Source: Chryseobacterium sp. (GTDB taxonomy: Bacteria > Bacteroidota > Bacteroidia > Flavobacteriales > Weeksellaceae). Taken from it: a stretch of 64,000 nt of DNA. Position 1 is the first letter of the stretch. Each line of letters begins with the position of its first letter. Location of the stretch: positions 2,232,001 to 2,296,000 of the forward strand of contig NZ_CP044507.1 of assembly GCF_008831505.1 (NCBI RefSeq), in the 5' to 3' direction. The notes beneath the pieces were generated by a model. The model worked only from the letters and a program-made list of their open reading frames with translations. It was not told the origin of the DNA and did no database searches. Shown here piece by piece: positions 20,046 through 28,542 of this stretch. Made by a program: the position numbers and the translations under genes.

Positions 20046-20091
20046 GCCGACGAAGTCTCGTCTGGAGACGAAACATTTCCCTGGCAAGGAA
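20046..20091 (+). pseudogene. Partial tRNA-Thr remnant
   Basis: GCCGACG at the 5' end and TTTCCCTGGCAAGGAA further on repeat the acceptor 5' arm and the anticodon arm of the intact tRNA-Thr at 20105 (14 of 16 bases match in the anticodon arm). The D arm is replaced by another hairpin, and the T arm and 3' acceptor strand are missing, so it cannot be a functional tRNA. Probably a degenerate tandem copy. Confidence 0.5.
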
Positions 20092-20104
20092 AAAAAAACA
20101 AATT

Positions 20105-20176
20105 GCCGACGTAGCTCAGGGGTAGAGCGTTTCCTTGGTAAGGAAGAGGTCGTGAGTTCAAATCTCATCGTTGGCT
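20105..20176 (+). tRNA. tRNA-Thr (anticodon GGT)
   Basis: Acceptor arms GCCGACG and CGTTGGC pair with one G-T wobble, the anticodon GGT lies in TTCCTTGGTAAGGAA, and the T arm GAGTTCAAATCTC is standard. It sits upstream of tuf, a common Bacteroidota arrangement. CCA is not encoded. Confidence 0.95.
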
Positions 20177-20186
20177 CTATAAAAGC

Positions 20187-20215
20187 AAATCTCTCAGAAA
20201 TGGGAGATTTTTTTT
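20187..20215 (+). terminator. Terminator after tRNA-Thr(GGT)
   Basis: AAATCTCTC and GGGAGATTT pair (one wobble) around a short loop, followed by eight T. Confidence 0.85.
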
Positions 20216-20344
20216 ATGCCGAAAACACCAATATTAAAACTGTAAACAAGTTTGTAATGCATGCACAGGACATTGTGCCGCAATGGTAAAGCAAGCAACA
20301 CCATTATTTTACTTACATATTTTCTGAAACCGGAAAATTTTATA

Positions 20345-20352
20345 TAAATTTG
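20345..20352 (+). promoter_or_regulatory. Possible upstream promoter box of tuf
   Basis: TAAATTTG matches the TAnnTTTG box, about 150 bases before tuf. The -33 element is not clear. It may be a second, distal tuf promoter with a long leader. Confidence 0.4.
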
Positions 20353-20427
20353 CAGTCCTAGAATTTAATGTCCCCATGTGGCAAATGCCTGGATTTGAAT
20401 GTTGAAACTTTTTTTATTGCAAAAAGG

Positions 20428-20456
20428 TTTTGATTTTCAAAAAATCACTATATTTG
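20428..20456 (+). promoter_or_regulatory. Promoter of tuf
   Basis: TTTTG at 20428-20432, a 16-base spacer, then TATATTTG at 20449-20456, 42 bases before the start codon. Confidence 0.65.
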
Positions 20457-20498
20457 CGCACTGAAATTTTAAAAAGTAATTAAATAAATATTTAAATC

Positions 20499-21686
20499 AT
20501 GGCAAAGGAAACGTTTAATCGTAACAAACCGCACTTAAACATTGGTACCATCGGTCACGTTGACCATGGTAAGACTACTTTAACTGCAGCAATTTCTAAA
20601 GTATTATCCGATAAAGGATACGGTGAAGCTAGAGACTTCTCTTCTATTGACTCCGCTCCGGAAGAAAAAGAAAGAGGTATTACTATCAACACTGCTCACA
20701 TCGAGTATGAAACTGAGAACAGACACTACGCTCACGTAGACTGCCCAGGTCACGCCGATTATGTAAAGAACATGGTAACTGGTGCTGCCCAGATGGACGG
20801 TGCTATCCTGGTTTGTGCTGCTACAGACGGACCAATGCCACAAACAAGAGAACACATCCTTCTTTGCCGTCAGGTAAACGTACCTAGAGTTGTTGTTTTC
20901 ATGAACAAAGTGGACATGGTTGATGATGCTGAGCTTCTTGAACTTGTTGAACTTGAACTAAGAGACCTTCTTTCTTCTTACGAATACGATGGAGATAACT
21001 CTCCGGTAATCCAGGGTTCTGCTCTTGGTGCACTTAACGGTGAGCCAAAATGGGTTGCAACTGTAGAAGAACTGATGGCTGCTGTAGATTCTTGGATAGA
21101 ACTTCCTGTAAGAGATCAGGATAAGCCATTCCTTATGCCAATTGAAGATGTATTCTCCATTACTGGTAGAGGTACTGTAGCAACCGGTAGAATTGAATCA
21201 GGTATCATCAACACTGGTGACGCTGTAGATATCGTAGGTATGGGTGACGAGAAACTTACTTCTACTGTAACAGGTGTGGAGATGTTCCGTAAGATCCTGG
21301 ACAGAGGTGAAGCTGGTGATAACGTAGGTATCCTTCTTAGAGGTATTGAAAAAACCGATATCAGAAGAGGTATGGTAATCGCTAAGTCAGGTTCTGTTAA
21401 GCCACACAAAAAATTCAAAGCAGAGGTTTATATCCTTTCTAAAGAAGAAGGTGGACGTCACACTCCATTCCACAACAAATACCGTCCACAGTTCTACGTA
21501 AGAACTACTGACGTAACAGGTGAGATCTTCCTGCCTGAAGGAGTGGAAATGGTAATGCCAGGTGATAACATCACTATTACTGTAGAATTGCTTCAGCCAA
21601 TCGCTCTTAACGTAGGTCTTAGATTTGCGATCAGAGAAGGTGGTAGAACAGTTGGTGCAGGTCAGGTAACTGAAATCCTGGATTAA
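20499..21686 (+). CDS. tuf: Elongation factor Tu
   Basis: EF-Tu is the GTPase that carries aminoacyl-tRNA to the ribosome. The 395-residue protein has G-H-V-D-H-G-K-T-T (residues 19-27), the switch region [15 protein letters not shown] and N-K-V-D for guanine recognition, followed by the two beta-barrel domains ending [11 protein letters not shown]. Length is normal. It is preceded by tRNA-Thr and followed by a terminator and by tRNA-Trp-secE-nusG. No second tuf is in the window. Confidence 0.98.
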   Translation: MAKETFNRNKPHLNIGTIGHVDHGKTTLTAAISKVLSDKGYGEARDFSSIDSAPEEKERGITINTAHIEYETENRHYAHVDCPGHADYVKNMVTGAAQMDGAILVCAATDGPMPQTREHILLCRQVNVPRVVVFMNKVDMVDDAELLELVELELRDLLSSYEYDGDNSPVIQGSALGALNGEPKWVATVEELMAAVDSWIELPVRDQDKPFLMPIEDVFSITGRGTVATGRIESGIINTGDAVDIVGMGDEKLTSTVTGVEMFRKILDRGEAGDNVGILLRGIEKTDIRRGMVIAKSGSVKPHKKFKAEVYILSKEEGGRHTPFHNKYRPQFYVRTTDVTGEIFLPEGVEMVMPGDNITITVELLQPIALNVGLRFAIREGGRTVGAGQVTEILD

Positions 21687-21701
21687 TCATCCACTAATCA
21701 T

Positions 21702-21733
21702 AAAGTTCCGCAAGGAAACTTGCGGAACTTTTT
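21702..21733 (+). terminator. Terminator of tuf
   Basis: A 13-base perfect stem, AAAGTTCCGCAAG and CTTGCGGAACTTT, with loop GAAA and a short T run. Confidence 0.9.
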
Positions 21734-21738
21734 AATCT

Positions 21739-21809
21739 ACGGGCATCGTCCAATGGTAGGATACCGGTCTCCAAAACCGTTGATCAGGGTTCGAATCCTT
21801 GTGCCCGTG
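21739..21809 (+). tRNA. tRNA-Trp (anticodon CCA)
   Basis: Acceptor arms ACGGGCA and TGCCCGT pair fully, the anticodon CCA sits in GGTCTCCAAAACC, the T arm GGGTTCGAATCCT is standard, and the discriminator is G. It is 13 bases before secE and probably shares its transcript. Confidence 0.95.
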
Positions 21810-21822
21810 CTAAATTTTAGAA

Positions 21823-22026
21823 ATGAGCGTAGCCAATTTTATTAAAGGTTCTTATCACGAGTTTAAAGATAAAGTGGAATGGCCAAAATGGCCGGAGCTT
21901 CAGTCTTCTACAATTGTTATCACAGTTGCTACCGTAATACTTGCAGTTTTTGTATTCGGAGTAGATGAGCTTTTCTCAAAAGCCATCCAAAACATAATTG
22001 ACTTGCTTTCAGGTCTTTTCATCTAA
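21823..22026 (+). CDS. secE: Preprotein translocase subunit SecE
   Basis: SecE clamps the SecY channel in the inner membrane. The 67-residue protein has the short bacterial form: an amphipathic start with K-D-K-V-E-W-P-K-W-P-E-L, the SecE signature, then one long hydrophobic segment (about residues 28-48) and a short tail. It lies between tRNA-Trp and nusG, the conserved place for secE. Confidence 0.95.
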   Translation: MSVANFIKGSYHEFKDKVEWPKWPELQSSTIVITVATVILAVFVFGVDELFSKAIQNIIDLLSGLFI

Positions 22027-22045
22027 AAAATAATTTCCCCGGGAA

Positions 22046-22588
22046 ATGAGTGATTTGAAATGGTACGTGCTGAAGTCAATCAGCGGTCAGGAAAATAAGG
22101 TAAAAAACTATATTGAGAACGAGATGAAGCATCATGGCTTCGAACAGTACGTTACTCAGGTAGTTATTCCTATGGAAAAAGTTATCGTAATGAGAAACGG
22201 TAAGAAAGTTCCTAAAGAAAGACCTTACTACCCGGGCTATCTGATGGTGGAGGCCAACTTAATCGGCGAAATCCCGCACATCATCAAGAACATCCCTGGT
22301 GTTATCTCTTTCCTGAGCCTTACAAAAGGGGGAGATCCTGTACCGATGAGGAAGTCTGAAGTGAACAGGATGCTTGGACGTATGGATGAGCTTTCTGAAT
22401 TCGCTACCGAACTGGAAATCCCATATGTAGTTGGCGAGAATATCAAAATCATTGAAGGGCCGTTTAACGGATTTAATGGTACCGTTGAAAAAATTCTGGA
22501 GGACAAAAAGAAACTTGAAGTTTCCGTCCTTATCTTCGGGCGTAAAACACCAATGGAACTTAGTTTCCTTCAGGTAGAGAAGGTGTAA
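22046..22588 (+). CDS. nusG: Transcription termination/antitermination factor NusG
   Basis: NusG binds RNA polymerase and links it to Rho or the ribosome. The 180-residue protein has the NGN domain (W-Y-V-L-K-S-I-S-G-Q-E-N-K-V, then Y-P-G-Y-L-M-V) and a C-terminal KOW domain (G-P-F-N-G-F-N-G-T-V). Length is typical. It is 19 bases after secE. A terminator follows, then an unrelated gene before rplK. Confidence 0.96.
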   Translation: MSDLKWYVLKSISGQENKVKNYIENEMKHHGFEQYVTQVVIPMEKVIVMRNGKKVPKERPYYPGYLMVEANLIGEIPHIIKNIPGVISFLSLTKGGDPVPMRKSEVNRMLGRMDELSEFATELEIPYVVGENIKIIEGPFNGFNGTVEKILEDKKKLEVSVLIFGRKTPMELSFLQVEKV

Positions 22589-22612
22589 GACTTTACCTTA
22601 AAAAAAACACAG

Positions 22613-22639
22613 AACCGTTCATACTGAGCGGTTTTTTTT
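22613..22639 (+). terminator. Terminator of secE-nusG
   Basis: AACCGTTCA and TGAGCGGTT pair (one wobble) around a three-base loop, with a run of T after it. Confidence 0.85.
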
Positions 22640-22662
22640 ATATTTAACAAAATAAATAATTG

Positions 22663-23841
22663 ATGAAAAAAATCTATTTCTTGTGTTTACTAGCAGCGAC
22701 ACAGCTTGCCATTGCGCAAATTAAATTTGAAAATGCCTACCTGATTGACCAAACAGGCAACAAAAAAGACGTATTGATCCGTAACGGCGACTGGTTGGAG
22801 AATCCTGTCATCATTCAAGTTAAAGATTCGGAGGCATCAAAAGAATACAGCCTAGGCCTGAACGAGGTTCAGGAGTTCGGCTTTCAGGATGACACCGTAT
22901 TCCGCAGATTTACAGTGGACATCAGTAACTACGAAAAAGACCTCGGCAAAATTGATCAAAATCCCGACTTCAGTCCGCAGAAACAAACCGTTTTTCTGAA
23001 ACAGTTGTCGGAGGGAAAACTAAACTTGTATTCTTACTATAAAGGTACACCGAAATATTTCTATGCTGCTCCCGGCGAACAACCGAAACAGTTACTTTAC
23101 CGCAGATATTACAATGATAAGAATGATCTACAGACTGTAAATACATACCGTGAGCAACTTGCCAGTTTACTGAATTGCTCAGGAACCAATTATAACACCG
23201 CCCAATACAGTACAACATCCCTAAAGCAACTTTTTGACACATACAACAATGACTGCAACAAAGTGGAATCTTCCGGAACGAGAAAATCCAGATTTGCAGT
23301 TAACGTTGTAGCGGAAGCGCATATGTTAAAAACCTCATTTAACAGCCCAATCTACTACCTGGATAATATTAGTATGGAGTCTCAACTGGTTCCGAAGTTC
23401 GGTATTGAACTGGAATATTTCCTGCCCTTTAACAAACAGTCCTTTTCCATAATCGCAGCACCTAAATATTATCAGTATAAAAATGAATTTGTGCGGGTGT
23501 ACGATGTTGCACCACACACACAAACTATTCAGCTTTCAACTTCAACACTGGAGATACCCCTTGGTTTCCGATATTATAATTACTTCAACAATTCCAATTC
23601 AATGTTTGCCACACTTGCTTATCAGATTAAGACAGACTTTGAAGGCAGCCTGGGCGTGAATTCGCAAGAGCGCGAGCTGCAGTCAGGTTCTGCAACTTCA
23701 TTTTTGTTAGGCGTTGGTTACCGCTATAAACGACTTATGGGTGAATTGGTTTATGCACCTTTCCGCTCGAGTTCAACCACCTATTTTACCGACATCAAAA
23801 CATCGGATGTAGGATTATCGTTAAAATACAATATTTTCTAA
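22663..23841 (+). CDS. Outer-membrane beta-barrel protein of unknown function
   Basis: A 392-residue protein with a signal peptide (M-K-K-I-Y-F-L-C-L-L-A-A-T-Q-L-A-I-A-Q). Residues about 20-210 resemble a soluble domain with repeated beta-strands; the last 190 residues alternate polar and aromatic residues and end in a terminal Phe (L-K-Y-N-I-F), as expected for an outer-membrane barrel. The function is not recognised. It is an intruder in the conserved secE-nusG-rplK order, with the nusG terminator before it and the rplK promoter after it. An in-frame TTG at 22660 is disregarded in favour of ATG 22663. Confidence 0.75.
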   Translation: MKKIYFLCLLAATQLAIAQIKFENAYLIDQTGNKKDVLIRNGDWLENPVIIQVKDSEASKEYSLGLNEVQEFGFQDDTVFRRFTVDISNYEKDLGKIDQNPDFSPQKQTVFLKQLSEGKLNLYSYYKGTPKYFYAAPGEQPKQLLYRRYYNDKNDLQTVNTYREQLASLLNCSGTNYNTAQYSTTSLKQLFDTYNNDCNKVESSGTRKSRFAVNVVAEAHMLKTSFNSPIYYLDNISMESQLVPKFGIELEYFLPFNKQSFSIIAAPKYYQYKNEFVRVYDVAPHTQTIQLSTSTLEIPLGFRYYNYFNNSNSMFATLAYQIKTDFEGSLGVNSQERELQSGSATSFLLGVGYRYKRLMGELVYAPFRSSSTTYFTDIKTSDVGLSLKYNIF

Positions 23842-23895
23842 TTCCAGTGAAAATAGAAGAGCGCAAAATTCTTTCTTCAAATCAACAGTTTACGC

Positions 23896-23925
23896 TTGCG
23901 ATATCAAAAATAATTCTTAATTTTG
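23896..23925 (+). promoter_or_regulatory. Promoter of the rplK operon
   Basis: TTG at 23896-23898, a 19-base spacer, and TAATTTTG at 23918-23925, about 95 bases before rplK. Confidence 0.8.
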
Positions 23926-23938
23926 CAGTCCGAAATGT

Positions 23939-23965
23939 TAAGTGGTTTTGTGAGACAACCGCTTA
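23939..23965 (+). promoter_or_regulatory. Hairpin in the rplK leader, possible L1 binding site
   Basis: TAAGTGGTT and AACCGCTTA pair over nine bases (one wobble) just after the promoter. In other bacteria L1 represses the L11-L1 operon by binding a leader hairpin, so this is a candidate; the match to an L1 site was not tested. Confidence 0.35.
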
Positions 23966-24020
23966 GCGGATTTATAAATGCTTCCACATTCATAAATTAC
24001 TAATTTTTTAAAAACAAAAA

Positions 24021-24464
24021 ATGGCTAAAAAAGTCTTTAAAATGGTAAAGCTTCAGGTGAAGGGTGGCGCAGCTAACCCGTCTCCACCAGTAGGTCCGGC
24101 TTTGGGTTCTGCAGGTGTGAACATCATGGAGTTTTGTAAGCAGTTCAACGGTAGAACTCAGGATAAGCCGGGACAGGTTTTGCCTGTTGTAATTACAGTT
24201 TTCGAAGATAAATCCTTTGAATTCGTAATTAAAACGCCTCCTGCAGCCATCCAGCTGATGGACGCAGCAAAAGTGAAGTCCGGATCCGGAGAGCCTAACC
24301 GTAACAAGGTTGGTTCCGTAACATGGGCTCAGGTACAGAAAATCGCCGAAGATAAAATGTCGGATCTAAACTGTTTCACAATGGATTCCGCAATGACTAT
24401 GGTAGCGGGTACAGCTAGGTCTATGGGCTTAAGAGTAACAGGACAGAAACCAACAAACGCTTAA
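24021..24464 (+). CDS. rplK: 50S ribosomal protein uL11
   Basis: uL11 builds the GTPase-associated centre with the L10-L7/L12 stalk. The 147-residue protein has the conserved [20 protein letters not shown] near its start and the C-terminal rRNA-binding part ending A-R-S-M-G-L-R-V. It opens an rplK-rplA-rplJ-rplL run of four genes with short gaps. Confidence 0.98.
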   Translation: MAKKVFKMVKLQVKGGAANPSPPVGPALGSAGVNIMEFCKQFNGRTQDKPGQVLPVVITVFEDKSFEFVIKTPPAAIQLMDAAKVKSGSGEPNRNKVGSVTWAQVQKIAEDKMSDLNCFTMDSAMTMVAGTARSMGLRVTGQKPTNA

Positions 24465-24476
24465 TACTTACTGAAA

Positions 24477-25169
24477 ATGGCAAAATTGACTAAAAAACAA
24501 AAGGAAGCGTTTAGCAAAGTTGAAAAGAACAAAATCTACAACCTGGAAGAAGCATCTGCTTTGGTAAAGGAAGTAAATACTGCAAAATTTGATGCATCTG
24601 TGGACATTGCTGTTCGCCTGGGAGTAGACCCAAGAAAAGCAAACCAAATGGTAAGAGGTGTGGTATCCCTTCCACACGGTACCGGTAAGGATGTTAAAGT
24701 TCTTGCTCTTGTAACTCCGGACAAAGAAGCTGAAGCTAAAGAAGCAGGTGCAGATTATGTAGGTCTTGACGAATATTTACAGAAAATAAAAGAAGGCTGG
24801 ACAGACGTTGACGTTATTGTAACTATGCCGTCTGTTATGGGTAAACTGGGACCTTTAGGTAGAGTACTTGGACCAAGAGGTCTTATGCCGAACCCTAAAT
24901 CCGGTACAGTAACAATGGATGTAGCCAAAGCTGTTGCAGAGGTTAAAGCCGGTAAGATTGATTTCAAGGTAGACAAGTACGGTATCGTACATGCAGCCAT
25001 CGGAAAAGTATCTTTTGAGCCTGCTAAGATTAAGGAAAATGCGGTTGAACTGCTTCAGACGCTTATCAAACTTAAGCCTACTGCAGCCAAAGGTGTTTAC
25101 GTGAAGAGCATCTATATGTCTTCCACTATGAGCCCCGGGATTGCAATTGATACTAAATCTGTAAACTAA
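24477..25169 (+). CDS. rplA: 50S ribosomal protein uL1
   Basis: uL1 forms the mobile L1 stalk at the E site and often represses its own operon. The 230-residue protein has the typical [24 protein letters not shown] motif in its middle and G-T-V-T-x-D-V-A-K-A-V after it. It starts 12 bases after rplK. Confidence 0.98.
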   Translation: MAKLTKKQKEAFSKVEKNKIYNLEEASALVKEVNTAKFDASVDIAVRLGVDPRKANQMVRGVVSLPHGTGKDVKVLALVTPDKEAEAKEAGADYVGLDEYLQKIKEGWTDVDVIVTMPSVMGKLGPLGRVLGPRGLMPNPKSGTVTMDVAKAVAEVKAGKIDFKVDKYGIVHAAIGKVSFEPAKIKENAVELLQTLIKLKPTAAKGVYVKSIYMSSTMSPGIAIDTKSVN

Positions 25170-25182
25170 AATCTGAAATACA

Positions 25183-25764
25183 ATGACTAAAGAAGATAAA
25201 GTATTAGTAATACAAGAAATAAAAGACCTTCTGCAGGACGCGAAAGTGGTTTATGTAGCAGATCTTGAAGGCTTGAATGCTGCAAAGTCGTCAGATTTTA
25301 GAAGACAGGCATTTAAGAACAACATCAGCGTGAAAGTGGTGAAAAACACACTTCTGCAGAAAGCGATGGAATCAATGGAAGTGGACTTCTCTGAAATGTT
25401 TCAGACATTCAAAGGAAACTCCGCTCTTATGGTGGCCGAAACCGCTAACGCACCTGCAAAGCTGATTAAGGATTTCAGAAAAAAGGATGCAACTCCTGCC
25501 CTTAAGTCTGCTTATGTACAGGAAACTGTTTATGTAGGTGATGAAAACCTGGAAACCCTGGCAAACATCAAATCCAAAGAAGAAATGCTTGGAGAAATCA
25601 TCGGATTGCTTCAGTCACCAATTCAAAGACTTGTTTCTGCATTACAGAACAAAGCTGAAGGTGCTGATGCTGCTGAAGAAACTCCTGCTGACGAAGCTCC
25701 AGCCGCTGAAACTGCTGCTGCTCCGGAAGCTGCAGAAGGAACTGATGCTCCTGCTGCTGAATAA
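25183..25764 (+). CDS. rplJ: 50S ribosomal protein uL10
   Basis: uL10 is the base of the L7/L12 stalk. The 193-residue protein has the typical N-terminal rRNA-binding domain (Y-V-A-D-L-E-G-L-N-A, then R-R-Q-A-F-K-N-N-I-S-V-K-V-V-K-N-T-L). It ends in an Ala/Glu/Pro-rich tail, longer than in E. coli, as seen in many Bacteroidota. It is 13 bases after rplA. Confidence 0.97.
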   Translation: MTKEDKVLVIQEIKDLLQDAKVVYVADLEGLNAAKSSDFRRQAFKNNISVKVVKNTLLQKAMESMEVDFSEMFQTFKGNSALMVAETANAPAKLIKDFRKKDATPALKSAYVQETVYVGDENLETLANIKSKEEMLGEIIGLLQSPIQRLVSALQNKAEGADAAEETPADEAPAAETAAAPEAAEGTDAPAAE

Positions 25765-25812
25765 TACACACTCAAAACAACATAATCGTTCAACATTTAA
25801 AACATTATCACA

Positions 25813-26181
25813 ATGTCAGATTTAAAAAACTTAGCGGAAACGCTTGTAAACCTTACTGTAAAAGACGTAAATGAATTAGCTGCTATCCTTAAGGATGAGT
25901 ACGGAATTGAGCCAGCTGCTGCTGCTGTAGTAATGGCTGCAGGTGGTGCTGCTGAAGCTGCTGAAGAGAAAACGGAATTCGACGTTATCCTTAAAGCTGC
26001 GGGTGCTTCCAAACTTGCTGTAGTTAAATTGGTAAAAGATCTTACAGGTGCTGGTCTTAAAGAAGCTAAGGATATGGTAGACGGAGCTCCTGCTCCAATC
26101 AAAACCGGTGTTTCTAAAGACGAAGCTGAAGCTCTTAAGAAGCAACTGGAAGAAGCAGGTGCTGAAGTAGAACTTAAGTAA
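25813..26181 (+). CDS. rplL: 50S ribosomal protein bL12 (L7/L12)
   Basis: L7/L12 dimers form the stalk that recruits translation factors. The 122-residue protein has an N-terminal dimer helix, an Ala-rich hinge and the C-terminal domain ([12 protein letters not shown], then [19 protein letters not shown]). It is the last gene of the run; rpoB, which normally follows, is absent and a terminator lies at 26204-26237. Confidence 0.98.
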   Translation: MSDLKNLAETLVNLTVKDVNELAAILKDEYGIEPAAAAVVMAAGGAAEAAEEKTEFDVILKAAGASKLAVVKLVKDLTGAGLKEAKDMVDGAPAPIKTGVSKDEAEALKKQLEEAGAEVELK

Positions 26182-26203
26182 GTTTACAATTTACAATAAA
26201 CAG

Positions 26204-26237
26204 GAAAGCGTCTTTTTTAAGACGCTTTCTCTTTTTT
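26204..26237 (+). terminator. Terminator of the rplK-rplL operon
   Basis: GAAAGCGTCTT (26204-26214) pairs with AAGACGCTTTC (26219-26229), then a T-rich run. Confidence 0.88.
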
Positions 26238-26259
26238 ATATATGTATGCTTCCGGTCAG

Positions 26260-27552
26260 CTACTCTCCTACCACCGTTTTAACAGTTACAAACTCCTTCA
26301 GCGCGAGCAAAGAAAGTTCTACTCCATAACCAGAAGATTTGGCGCCGCCAAAGGGCAGCCTCGGATCCGAACTGGTTTCCCGGTTTATGCTTACGGTACC
26401 GGATTCCAGGTGATCTGTGAAGAATTTCTGTCTTTTCCGGTCTGCTGTCCAAACAGAGTTCGCAAGTCCGAAAGGGATATCATTGGCAAGCTCTAATGCT
26501 TCTTTGTCGTTTTTCGCTGTCATAACCATCCCCAGTGGCCCAAAAAGTTCCTGTTGCAGCACCGGATTACCGGTCTTCACCTTAATGAGACCGGGCATGA
26601 AAGCGGTCTCTGAAATTCTTTCTAATGGCAGAATGATCTCTGCCCCGTTTTCCAATGCGGTTGTGTACTGCTTCTCCAGTTCATCAGCAAGATCCGGCCT
26701 GGCCATTCCTGCGATCTCAGTTTCAGGATCCATAGGGTCTCCCGGCACATACTTTCTGTACTCATTAATAAAGAGTGGCATAAAATCTTTTTCAATTTTT
26801 TTTTGGATGATGAAGCGCTTACCTGCATTACAGGCCTGACCACAGTTGGCCAACCTGGCCTTTGCAGCACTGACCGCCGCGGATTCCAAATCTGCATCGT
26901 CCAGCACTATAAAGGCATCCGAGCCGCCAAGTTCCAGCAGTGATTTCTTAATATACTTACCAGCAGTAGCAGCAACCTCAGCACCGGCACCCTCACTGCC
27001 CGTAAGACTTACGGCCTTTACGATACTGTTTTCCAAAAGTTCCTTCACGACCTCATGACCAACCTCCAGATTCTGAAAGACAGCTTTAGGAAAACCTGCC
27101 TCCAAAAAGAGCTTTTCAATAGCTTTACCACTGCCGAAACAGATGGACGCATGTTTAACCACCACTGTGTTGCCCGCCAAAATCGTAGGTACGGCAAACC
27201 GGAGAACCTGCCAAAACGGGAAATTCCACGGCATTACTCCCAGAATCACACCTTTCGGCGCATAATGGATTTCAGATATCCGGAATTCGGTCTCTACCTT
27301 CTCCGGCTTCAGGACATTCTCAGCGTTTGCATAGTAACGCGTCATCAGAGCACACTTTTCCACTTCGGCAACCGCCTGTGAGATAGGTTTGCCCATCTCC
27401 TCAGTGATAATTTTTGCCAAATCTTCCGAATCCCTGTCCAGAAGTTTCGCAAGTTTCTTAAACAGTTTTTTCCGTTCACTGAAGGAAACTGTTTTCCAAT
27501 CCTGATAAGACCTCTCGGCACTTTTCAGTTTATTCTGTATTTCTTTTGTCAT
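26260..27552 (-). CDS. NAD(P)-dependent aldehyde dehydrogenase, succinate-semialdehyde dehydrogenase-like
   Basis: A 430-residue aldehyde dehydrogenase. It has the cofactor and catalytic motifs [10 protein letters not shown], the glutamate region [16 protein letters not shown] and the catalytic cysteine in [11 protein letters not shown]. The length and the short N-terminus resemble the YneI/GabD group of succinate-semialdehyde dehydrogenases. It is the last gene of a minus-strand run after hutI and hutG, 60 bases after the hutG stop, and may share its transcript, but a link with histidine breakdown is not established. The ATG at 27552 is preferred over a TTG at 27591. Confidence 0.85.
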   Translation of the reverse strand: MTKEIQNKLKSAERSYQDWKTVSFSERKKLFKKLAKLLDRDSEDLAKIITEEMGKPISQAVAEVEKCALMTRYYANAENVLKPEKVETEFRISEIHYAPKGVILGVMPWNFPFWQVLRFAVPTILAGNTVVVKHASICFGSGKAIEKLFLEAGFPKAVFQNLEVGHEVVKELLENSIVKAVSLTGSEGAGAEVAATAGKYIKKSLLELGGSDAFIVLDDADLESAAVSAAKARLANCGQACNAGKRFIIQKKIEKDFMPLFINEYRKYVPGDPMDPETEIAGMARPDLADELEKQYTTALENGAEIILPLERISETAFMPGLIKVKTGNPVLQQELFGPLGMVMTAKNDKEALELANDIPFGLANSVWTADRKRQKFFTDHLESGTVSINRETSSDPRLPFGGAKSSGYGVELSLLALKEFVTVKTVVGE

Positions 27553-27612
27553 TTTTTTATTTTGCTGGTTCAGCTGTTCGTCAGCGATCAATTATGCTTC
27601 AAAACTGATGCC

Positions 27613-28542
27613 TTAGCTCATCAGCCATTCATTTACGAGCGAAGCAGCAAGCCGCGCTGTTCTCTGATCAGGATCCAGTGCCGGATTCACTTCAGCAACA
27701 TCCAGCGCAAGCAGCTTTTTATTTTGAAGTATATGTCTGTAGAAATGCATGAACGCAGCATCAGCAAAAATTCCGCTGTAAGCCAGAGCTGAAACTCCCG
27801 GTGCTATTGCCGCATTAAAGACATCCATGCAGATAGTGAGATAAATGACATCTGTACTGTTTGCCAAATCATCAATTCTCTCATAAATACCGGGCAGGTT
27901 TTCGAAGAAAATTTCGTCTGCTGTTATATAACGCATGCCGTATTGGTGAGCGGTATCAAAAAGTTTCAGTGTATTGGAATTTCGCTGTATCCCGATATGA
28001 AGTGAATGGATTGCGCCTTCCTGAGCAATTTGCCAGAAACCTGTCCCCGAGCTAGGGCCTACACCAGCCTCCGGCTCCCGGTTATCAAAATGGGCATCGA
28101 TATTTATAATGCCGATCTTTTTATCAGGAAAAGCTTTTCGCAGGCCGGAAAAATGGGCATAGGTAACCTCGTGTCCACCGCCCAGTACGACGGAACGTCC
28201 ACCGTTTACCAAAACAGAAGATGTCTTTGCTGCCAATTCAGACTGGGCTGCTTCCAGGGTAGAATCACATGCAATATCACCAAAATCCTTTAACGAAAAA
28301 TCGGGTTTTACCACCGGGAAATTGCCCATGTTTCTACGTATAACTTCCGGTGCCAATGCGGCTCCAACCCGACCCTTGTTACGTCGAACACCTTCGTCTA
28401 CCGCAAATCCATGCAAAACGAAATCTTTAGGTGAAATCTCATCATAACTGTTCTGAAGTGAAACCCGCTGCCAGATCCTGTGCTGCAGGGCTTCATCGCC
28501 ATCAAGGCGTCCCTGCCAAATACTGTTGTTTTGCTTAATCAT
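27613..28542 (-). CDS. hutG: Formimidoylglutamase
   Basis: HutG splits N-formimidoyl-glutamate to glutamate and formamide, the last step of one histidine breakdown route. The 309-residue protein belongs to the arginase/ureohydrolase superfamily with manganese ligands G-G-G-H-E (His124), D-A-H-F-D-N-R (Asp149, His151, Asp153) and C-M-D-V-F. It overlaps the end of hutI by eight bases, suggesting coupled translation. The ATG at 28542 is taken over a TTG two codons earlier. Confidence 0.88.
   Translation of the reverse strand: MIKQNNSIWQGRLDGDEALQHRIWQRVSLQNSYDEISPKDFVLHGFAVDEGVRRNKGRVGAALAPEVIRRNMGNFPVVKPDFSLKDFGDIACDSTLEAAQSELAAKTSSVLVNGGRSVVLGGGHEVTYAHFSGLRKAFPDKKIGIINIDAHFDNREPEAGVGPSSGTGFWQIAQEGAIHSLHIGIQRNSNTLKLFDTAHQYGMRYITADEIFFENLPGIYERIDDLANSTDVIYLTICMDVFNAAIAPGVSALAYSGIFADAAFMHFYRHILQNKKLLALDVAEVNPALDPDQRTARLAASLVNEWLMS

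Noticed and set aside
20046-20091. A fifth functional tRNA upstream of tuf
   Set aside because: No T arm or 3' acceptor strand, so only a remnant is reported.
22663-23841. Assigning the gene after nusG to a translation function by position
   Set aside because: Signal peptide and barrel-like C-terminus point to the outer membrane; its position is not informative.
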